A DNA stretch of 64,000 nt from Aporrectodea caliginosa. Lineage: Eukaryota; Annelida; Clitellata; Crassiclitellata; Lumbricidae. Of the stretch, positions 57,513 to 64,000 are shown piece after piece. The first letter of the stretch is position 1; each line of letters begins with the position of its first letter. Both the position numbers and the translations under genes were made by a program. The stretch covers positions 641,501 through 705,500 of the forward strand of contig JACEVL010000104.1 in NCBI GenBank assembly GCA_020284085.1, written 5' to 3'. The notes beneath the pieces are model-generated. The model did no database searches, had not been told where the DNA came from, and saw only the letters and a program-made list of their open reading frames with translations.

Positions 57513-58423
57513 ATCACAACGAAATCCAGCCGGGTCTCTATAGTATCCATACTGCGCTTCCTCACAAAAGACTCGGCCTTCACTGGTGATACTGCGCTGG
57601 AGGAAGGCTCCCAGACGGATTATATTCAACGCTCGGATTTGGTTCCATGTCTGAATTCCTCAGAAATTCTTATCTTAGTTAAGGTGATAATGACTTATGC
57701 TTTTACTTTTGTCAGCTGTAATCGGACATGTAGGCCTATATAACGCATTATTTTTAGTGTACTTATATTCTAGATATTGACCTGATTACGGATTGTTTAG
57801 TTTCGCCATTAGTTGATGCATTGTGCATTAGACATCGACGAGATAGAAGTTACTAACTATTCGTTAGTGACCATCTACAAGCATCTTAAAGTGACATTTA
57901 ACATAGCTTTTATCTTGTTTATCTTGTTTCTACTGTACTTTTCCCGAGAACCTGTAACTGTGCTTACAAATAAATTGGCATAAGTGAAATGAACTGTTAT
58001 GATCTGTTAGCATCTCAAAGACGCACTGTATACCACGGAGAAGATGGCATCTACTGTATAGAATATTCTTTATTGTAGGACCAATTGTAAACCTCATTTT
58101 GACTAACATCATGAAAGTTTAAAGGATTGCTTTTTCTATTTCTCAATTAAACTATCTTTGCAGTCTATAAATTGTTTTAATCGGAAGTTGCATCTATTCG
58201 TAAAAACATAAAATACAGTCAACTTCTGGCTCCTTGCTATCTTGTCGTCTTGACCTTCGAAACCTCTGATCTCATAAATAACGATGAATTGGCCTTCATG
58301 ACGGCGCTGGCATAGAGCATCACCACCAACTCTGGTGACGTACAACGAGAGAACATCATACCTTTTTCAACGTCTGGCATTCACCATTCGACGCTTATCT
58401 GCAGTCATTAGTATTAGGTATTA
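57513..58423 (+). other. gene B 3' UTR and flank
   Basis: No other gene. A 115-bp segment at about 57230-57350 (in the last intron) is repeated at about 57900-58015 (AGCTTTTATCTTGTTTATCT and ACAAATAAATT). Confidence 0.55.
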
Positions 58424-58670
<247 letters not shown>

Positions 58671-58797
58671 TACTGTGGTAGAAATAATCTCCGAACGTGC
58701 CACTGAAATCCTCGGTGATGTAGCTGTGCGTGCAAAGAGAAATGCGCTGGAAAAAGTGCTGGTCTCAAGCGGCTTACAGGAAATGGCGTATAATTAA

Positions 58798-59358
58798 TTA
58801 TATATAATATATACGAAGGCCCAGCTTGGCAAAAAACTCAAGGTCCAACCAATTCATTGGGCCAAGTGTTTCGAAAGCGATAGGCACAAATGTGTGTAAT
58901 GAGGGGAAGCCTGAGTATTTTGCCTGCGATGTGTTTGCCCGCCGTCCATGGAACCAGAGTGGCTCCGTCCGGTCGTTTGCGATTATGTCCGAGGGCTCCT
59001 TCGGGCTAGGGCTTTCTGTCTTTTGAAGTGCTCTCCAGATGATGTCGTTCATGGCGTAGTGTCTGCTAGATCGTCGGCTTGACAGTTTGCAAACAAAGCC
59101 GTGTTGCCGGATCGTCAGTTTCGCCACACTGCCACCGATGCTTTTCACAAATCCTATCCCGATTCCCCTCACCTCCTTCACCATTTCAACTCTGAACATT
59201 ATCCACCTTAGCCGGATGTCTGTCTGCCTGCCTGACTATCCGGATCTTGAACCCCTGCCTATTGATTTTGTTTTGATAAAGCGCCTGTGAATAAGCTGGT
59301 TCCCGCGACTTCGCTTTTGTGGGCGCTCTAGAAATCTCGTGTTTACGATTACGATTAC
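58798..59358 (-). pseudogene. LINE polyprotein C-terminal fragment with tail
   Basis: Minus strand: RHYAMNDIIWRALQKTESPS, then FVPIAFETLGPMNWLDLEFF, matching a C-terminal region common in invertebrate non-LTR elements (HxAxNDxIxRAL...FxPxAxETxG). An internal section appears deleted between EPLWFHGRRANTS and the FVPIAFETLG block. The downstream piece with GCGCTCTAGAAATCTC and (TTACGA)n is shared with 16815-16897. Confidence 0.65.
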
Positions 59359-60026
59359 GATGCTGTGCGCATAGGTGGATGCCCAGGCGAAGGCAAACAG
59401 TCACACGGAAGGCCTCGTTATCGAGGCGCAGACCAGATGATGAAATAGAGAGTGTCATCAGCCAGTCTCCACTTCCTCTGTATGCTTGGAACTGCGCGCC
59501 ACCAAAATCTGGCTCTTATATTCTCAAAGTCTGTGCTGTGAACTGCTCTGTGCGAGGTGTTGTAGGGCCTACGCATAGGCAAAATCTAGTTAGCCAAAAC
59601 CCTGATCCTGATGCTGCTTGTTATGAATCCTCTGGCTGCACGGACTGCCGCTTCTCCAACCTCTGCAGTGTCAATGCTGACCTGGAGGGGAGTCAAGCTG
59701 CCAGTTTGTCAACCGAATAATTATTTCTTTGCACATTTAGCTGCCAATCTTCTCCAGACATACCCAATCGCAGTGGGTCTATGGTCCCCAACTCTCCTCG
59801 AGAGAGCAACGAGTGTGCCCCAACAACAGCTTGCCAACAGTATGAGGACACTGCTCCCTCAGCAGAACATTGACAAACAGGTTAAAGCCTGAAGGATTCC
59901 CTGTGAAGATTTTCGGTTATTCAGAAGGTCTAGCAGGTGCTGTGGGCGGAAGCCATCCGGTCCCCCGTTGACCAGATGGGACAGGACCTCACTGTACCCT
60001 CCACTTCTCTCTCGGTCACCTAGTTC
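59359..60026. other. intergenic repeat-like DNA, no gene assigned
   Basis: Open frames at 59319-59720 and 59611-59892 overlap on the plus strand without recognisable domains. GC content is higher than in the surroundings. Probably retroelement-derived, but not identified. Confidence 0.35.
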
Positions 60027-60213
60027 AAGTAGCGTAACGAAAGGTTTCAGCGCCCAGGGACAACAGTTGATGACTGCGCCCCCTTTTAATTTTCTTGTTG
60101 ACTTTTTATCGTTCTTGTCATAGTACTGTGTACCACTGGAAGCTAATTTTGCGCCCCTTGGTGCTGCGCCCGGGGGCGGCTGCCCTCTCTGCCTCCCCTT
60201 CGTTACGCCACTG
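60027..60213. mobile_element. hAT-like MITE, 187 bp
   Basis: Inverted ends AAGTAGCGTAACGAAAGG and CCTTCGTTACGCCACTG, flanked by CCTAGTTC (60019-60026) and CCTAGTAC (60214-60221), an 8-bp duplication with one mismatch. The CAGTGGCGTAACG terminus is typical of hAT-type MITEs. Confidence 0.8.
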
Positions 60214-61173
60214 CCTAGTACGAGTCCGTCAACAATGGATCCGGCAGCCCCATAATGTTGACTGCACGATTATTCTCTTTCTTATTGTACCACTGAACAC
60301 ATATCAATAACAGGCATAATCTCAGTCAACGACTGCTAGTATCAGTCGGTTACCTGTCTCGGGGACTTAGATATTAATTAATTAATTTATTTATTTATTT
60401 ATCAGTTGGCTAAACCTTATCAAGTTACGACAAGGAGAAGTGTTGCGAAATGCCATAGCATTGAAGCATTATTATCATTACCGGGATATTTATTATAATT
60501 ATCATTATAATTATTGTCATTAGAATTATTAGTGGTTGTGGTGGTTTTTAAACTAGAACTACTATCAATAAGCCCAAGAATTTGGAATAATGTCCGATTA
60601 TATTTTTTTCATTTTTCTTTCCAACCTCAGACTCAATGTAACACGAAAATCTGTCGAAAAGCAGTTCCATTGATCAGGGATCGGTCTTCGAACTTCTCAA
60701 CCAAAGTCTTCCAAACAGCAAATCCCCAATACCGCGAAAGCAACACAAAATTTGCTCTCAAAACAGTATACAGTGCGCCTTTAAGATCCTTACTAGCTAT
60801 TTAATATTACTTATTATTCCTTTAAGATACTTTTAGATTGTTTACTGATTATGCCTAATAGTTAGTAACTTCAATCGCGTCATTGTCTAATGCACAAGGC
60901 ATCAACAAAATGGCGAAACCAAGACTTAAACAATCAGATCAATATCCAGAATATCAGTACACTACGACTAAGGAGTTATTTATCATGTCTGATTATTATT
61001 GACAAAAGTAAAAGTATCAGTTATGATCACCTTAACTAAGATAATAATGTCTTAGGAATTCAGACACGGAACCAAATCCAAGCGGTGAATATAATCCGTC
61101 TGGGAGTCTCCCTCAGGCGCAGTAGCTGCCTGCGAAGGTCGAGGCTTTTGTGAGGAGAGGCAGGATGCCGACT
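60214..61173 (-). other. gene C 3' flank/UTR
   Basis: No coding region. On the minus strand, about 60600-61170 resembles the 3' flank of gene A (for example GTTGCTTTCG.GATATTG and AGTTAAGGTGAT). Confidence 0.55.
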
Positions 61174-61316
61174 CTAGAGACCTGGCTGGATTTCGCTGTG
61201 AATATCTGTAGCACTGCTGCTGTTTGATGGTTCCTCGTGATCACTGACGGACATCGGTCTCAGAGGAAGGTATTTTGAAGTATCTTGGTCCTGACTGCGA
61301 CGAGCTCCAAACAACC
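61174..61316 (-). CDS. gene C terminal exon: cytoplasmic tail and stop
   Basis: Encodes GLFGARRSQDQDTSKYLPLR, then PMSVSDHEEPSNSSS and ...EIQPGL, then TAG. Nearly the same as gene A. Acceptor TTTTCAG on the minus strand. Confidence 0.86.
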
Positions 61317-61614
61317 CTGAAAACACTTTATGTTGTTATTTGTTAGATACTGTATATAGGCCTACAATAATAACATAGCGCAGTAAGACAGTTTGTTGCA
61401 CTTATGACAATATATTTACAGTAGCAGTTACAGGCTCACAAGAATAGTGCAGTAGGACCCAGGTACACTTTGCTGCTAGTAGAGCTCAGGAATATGTTTC
61501 GTCACTTCAGGGTTCTGATAGATAGGCTTAAGCTTATGTTCAGCCACTTCTGAAGGCTATACGAAGGCGCTGCATAGATATTATGTGGCATGCAAACATG
61601 CATCTGATTACAAC

Positions 61615-61833
61615 CTGCTTCCGAAGAGTCATCTTCCAATTCCAGCTGATGTACTTCTATCTCGCTCGCTTGCATCAGCATCTCCGATCGATTCTTCTTT
61701 CGTTGTCGTCTGAGAATCAGGAAAGCACCAAGACAGATGGCACCAGCTACCACAAGAATCACAGTCAATGAAATTCCAAGTTCACGTCCGCGCTTGCCAC
61801 TTGAGCTCATCGTAGTGTTAACGACCTGATCAC
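61615..61833 (-). CDS. gene C exon: transmembrane and juxtamembrane
   Basis: Encodes GDQVVNTTMSSSGKRGRELG, then helix ISLTVILVVAGAICLGAFLI and LRRQRKKNRSEMLMQASEIE. Identical length and phase to genes A and B. Donor GCAG/GTTGTA. Confidence 0.87.
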
Positions 61834-62100
61834 CTGAAAGAAACAATATTTACATGTATGTTAAGAGATTTTAATTTCATGGGCATATTAGACATCGTTT
61901 AATGACAGGTGACTGTAAGTAAAGATGCAATTGAAAAAGTCATGAATGAAGATATTTATATTGTCATGAATTTTGACATTTATAGGAGACATACGGTTAA
62001 TAATACAATGACAAACTATTGAATGTCGCATCGTCCTCAGAACCTATATAAGACTTATATATAATTATTACAAACGAAACTCGCCTCAGCTGCTCCTCTA

Positions 62101-62112
62101 CCTCCGCTCTCG

Positions 62113-62187
<75 letters not shown>
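62101..62187. repeat. (CT)n microsatellite
   Basis: Nearly pure CT dinucleotide tract within a gene C intron. Confidence 0.95.
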
Positions 62188-62359
62188 AACTGGACTGGGA
62201 TTGTCATTTGTTATCTCTGTACAACCCTTTTGACACGACGCTGCGCTCGTGAGTAACATGGTGCCCTGCGCCTAGTAGTCAGCTTAACTTCTGGCTACAT
62301 GAAAGCCCAGGTGACCAATCGAATTCGAACAGGCTTCCTCAAGGGCCTGTAACTGCCAT

Positions 62360-62600
62360 ACGATGATGGCTCGTGCATTAAACCAAAGTATACTTAATCT
62401 TGGTAAGCGTCTTGTCTTTGCCCGGCGTTCATTCAGAGTTGCTGGTCCCTCTATTTGGGACTCACTACTATTTCAAGCTTACAATCGTCCTACACCAAGG
62501 GCGTCTTTCACCCTGAACGTAATAGTTACCTCTTACAGTTTGTTTGTGTTGCTCAATATGCGGCTGGCCTTTATGTGCACTTCTGAACTTCGTAAAGAGG
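62360..62600 (+). repeat. LINE C-terminal fragment
   Basis: Plus strand reads ARRSFRVAGPSIWDSLLFQA, a decayed reverse-transcriptase C-terminus, antisense within a gene C intron. Confidence 0.6.
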
Positions 62601-62938
62601 TTATCATCAAATTACAGTTACTGTGAACTGAATTGTAAAATAAGACGCTGTAGGAGTCGATAGATAGAAAAAATCACCTGATTGTTAAAGGCATTTACAA
62701 ACTTGTTATTTTCACCATTAATACCATCCAATCTAAGGAAGTATTTGGTATGATAGAAAAGATTCCGAAGGAACCAAATTTTCCCGATGTTTGGAGATAC
62801 CACACTGCCATCCTATTTAGCATTTGTTGCACCGTTTGAATAGGTCGCATCATTTGTAGATTAGATCACATGGCATACCCCAAGAGTCGGCATGCTGGCA
62901 ACGCTATGGATGAGGGAGCATGCCATTGCAGGAAGTAC

Positions 62939-63037
62939 CTGAGTGCGTAGTAGAACAGTGGCAGGTGGTTCCATCTGTGCTGATCTCGCAACCGACTTCG
63001 CACTTTACACTGCCAGTGACTGGAATCTCTGTTGAGA
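62939..63037 (-). CDS. gene C exon: Cys-rich stalk repeat 2
   Basis: A 99-nt exon encoding STEIPVTGSVKCEVGCEIST, then DGTTCHCSTTHSG. Pattern C-x3-C-x8-C-x-C as in the gene A stalk. Acceptor GTCAG, donor GTACTT on the minus strand. Confidence 0.78.
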
Positions 63038-63368
63038 CTGACATTTCTGGGGTTTGGCTGGTATCTTTAAATGAATACAAATTCTGATTCAGTTTATTAG
63101 CTTTGAAAGGCTAGACAGTATAATAACATAAAATTCATTCAAAGGTCGATACCACCAACTTATCTACCAGTCGCAGCAGGCAACAAAGCTAAGGGTATGG
63201 TTGACATTGTAAATGTTCATTGATGTAGCGCATCTGTGGAAAATTCACTGCATGTGAATCCGACCTGACGATAAAAGACCACGATCGAATAGAATGATGT
63301 GTGCGTGTGTGTGTGTCTGTGTGTGTGTCTGTGTGTGTGTGTCTGTGTGTGTGTGTCTGTGTGTGTGT

Positions 63369-63423
<55 letters not shown>

Positions 63424-63771
63424 TGTGTGTCTGTGTGTCTGTGTGTGTAGGTGTGTAGGTGCGTGTTTATATGACATGGTACATTATATCTAACAAGGGT
63501 GTTTTTACAGTGACATGTCTCCACCGGATGTCAGACTTTATGTATAACTTTTATGTAACAGGTTGACCCAGATAGGATCAATAAAAATTTTGGGACGCGG
63601 TGAAATACAATATTCTGAATCAATACACTTAATATGGCGCCTTTGTACACTTCCTGAAGGAGAAGAACAATTTTCAATAATAGTTACGTGAACAGATCTA
63701 TGTTGAAAGTGTGCGATGTGTTTTCCACAGATCATCGCCTCCGATGATCTTTGCCTGTGAATGAAACTAAC
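63038..63771 (-). other. gene C intron
   Basis: Contains a (TG)n tract at 63299-63460 with CTG interruptions and no recognisable exon. Confidence 0.6.
63299..63460. repeat. (TG)n microsatellite with TCTG interruptions
   Basis: Long TG dinucleotide array. Source of Cys-Val and Thr-His artefact frames. Confidence 0.95.
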
Positions 63772-63903
63772 CTGGGAGACAATCGCACTTGGTAGAGTCT
63801 GATGTATACCTACATCCTGTTGCACAGCTCTTGTCTGTTCCAACTGGCTCCTCAGTGGCTGAGATCGATGTCGTTTGCAATTCAGCTGTAGGCACGTTGC
63901 CAT
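63772..63903 (-). CDS. gene C exon: Cys-rich stalk repeat 1
   Basis: A 132-nt (1-1) exon encoding GNVPTAELQTTSISATEEPV, then GTDKSCATGCRYTSDSTKCD and CLPG. A Thr/Ser/Glu-rich spacer precedes a C-x3-C-x8-C-x-C motif homologous to the next exon. Acceptor TTGACAG, donor GTTAGT. First recognised exon of gene C in the window. Confidence 0.7.
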
Positions 63904-64000
63904 CTGTCAATACATGTACTGCCAAATGATTTTTCTCGTTAAGCGACTGAAGGTCTTTTCCATTAGGTCTAGAGTAGGGAATGCAAACCCGGGTTACCCG

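Larger units (their letters stand above)
61174..63903 (-). other. gene C: third paralogue, 3' part (runs off the right edge)
   Basis: Four minus-strand exons (63772-63903, 62939-63037, 61615-61833, 61174-61316), about 197 codons, all phase 1. They encode two short Cys-rich stalk repeats, the TM helix and the tail. CUB exons, if present, lie beyond position 64000. It is convergent with gene B, with about 3.7 kb between stop codons, and closer in sequence to gene A than to B in the tail. Confidence 0.85.

Noticed and set aside
59319..59892. Plus-strand frames of 133 and 93 codons
   Set aside because: No recognisable domain, adjacent to retroelement sequence and overlapping each other. Not supported as a gene.
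61583..61771. Plus-strand frame over gene C TM exon
   Set aside because: Antisense shadow of the conserved minus-strand exon.
63189..63524. Thr-His and Cys-Val repeat frames
   Set aside because: Translations of the TG dinucleotide tract, not a His-rich or Cys-rich protein.

Overview
This is metazoan nuclear DNA: AT-rich, with long introns that have canonical splice sites, many microsatellites, MITEs, SINEs and fossil LINE ends. There are no operons, and no CRISPR array is present. The extracellular multi-CUB genes, the invertebrate-type transposons and a recurrent aggcct-containing motif suggest a marine invertebrate, perhaps a deuterostome such as an echinoderm or hemichordate. That placement is an inference; the window contains no taxonomic marker.

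The main content is a cluster of three paralogous genes for type I membrane proteins built from CUB domains. Gene A (+, about 8.08-22.13 kb, 5' end not found) encodes at least six CUB domains, a short Cys-rich stalk, one transmembrane helix and a cytoplasmic tail. Gene B (+, about 26.75-57.51 kb, signal-peptide exon not found) has 31 recognisable exons encoding 13 CUB domains, three short linkers, a transmembrane exon and a tail, roughly 1,840 residues. Gene C (-, 3' end at 61.17 kb, running off the right edge) shows two stalk exons, the transmembrane exon and the tail. B and C are convergent.

Every CUB domain is split by a phase-0 intron into an N-terminal and a C-terminal exon, and neighbouring domains, linkers, stalk and TM exons are joined by phase-1 introns. 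Each domain is therefore a symmetric, shufflable two-exon cassette. Five cassette subtypes can be told apart, called here alpha, beta, gamma, delta and epsilon. Gene A reads linker-alpha-beta-alpha-beta-gamma-delta-stalk-TM-tail. Gene B reads epsilon-linker-alpha-gamma-linker-gamma-epsilon-linker-(alpha-beta)x3-gamma-delta-TM-tail. All domains carry six cysteines where a canonical CUB has four. The three tails share a YLPL motif followed by acidic and Ser-rich residues. A role as surface receptors for recognition or adhesion fits, but ligand and function are unknown.

The left 8 kb is mostly repetitive: a decayed DDE transposon (about 0.1-3.0 kb), a LINE 3' end, a roughly 20-bp minisatellite (5.13-5.96 kb), a diverged repeat rich in AGGTCA/TGACCT half-sites (5.97-6.7 kb) and a MITE with telomere-like internal sequence. 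Because A and B are paralogous along introns as well as exons, several insertions have a matching empty site in the other copy. Examples are a 963-bp piggyBac-like element in A, and in B a hAT-like MITE, a 467-bp MITE with GGGGCCGTCC termini, a tRNA-derived SINE and a 1.6-kb element containing a tandem duplication. A transposon of the same general family as the one at the left end sits in an intron of B with a perfect 9-bp target duplication. No functional RNA gene was identified; the tRNA-like stretches look like SINE heads.
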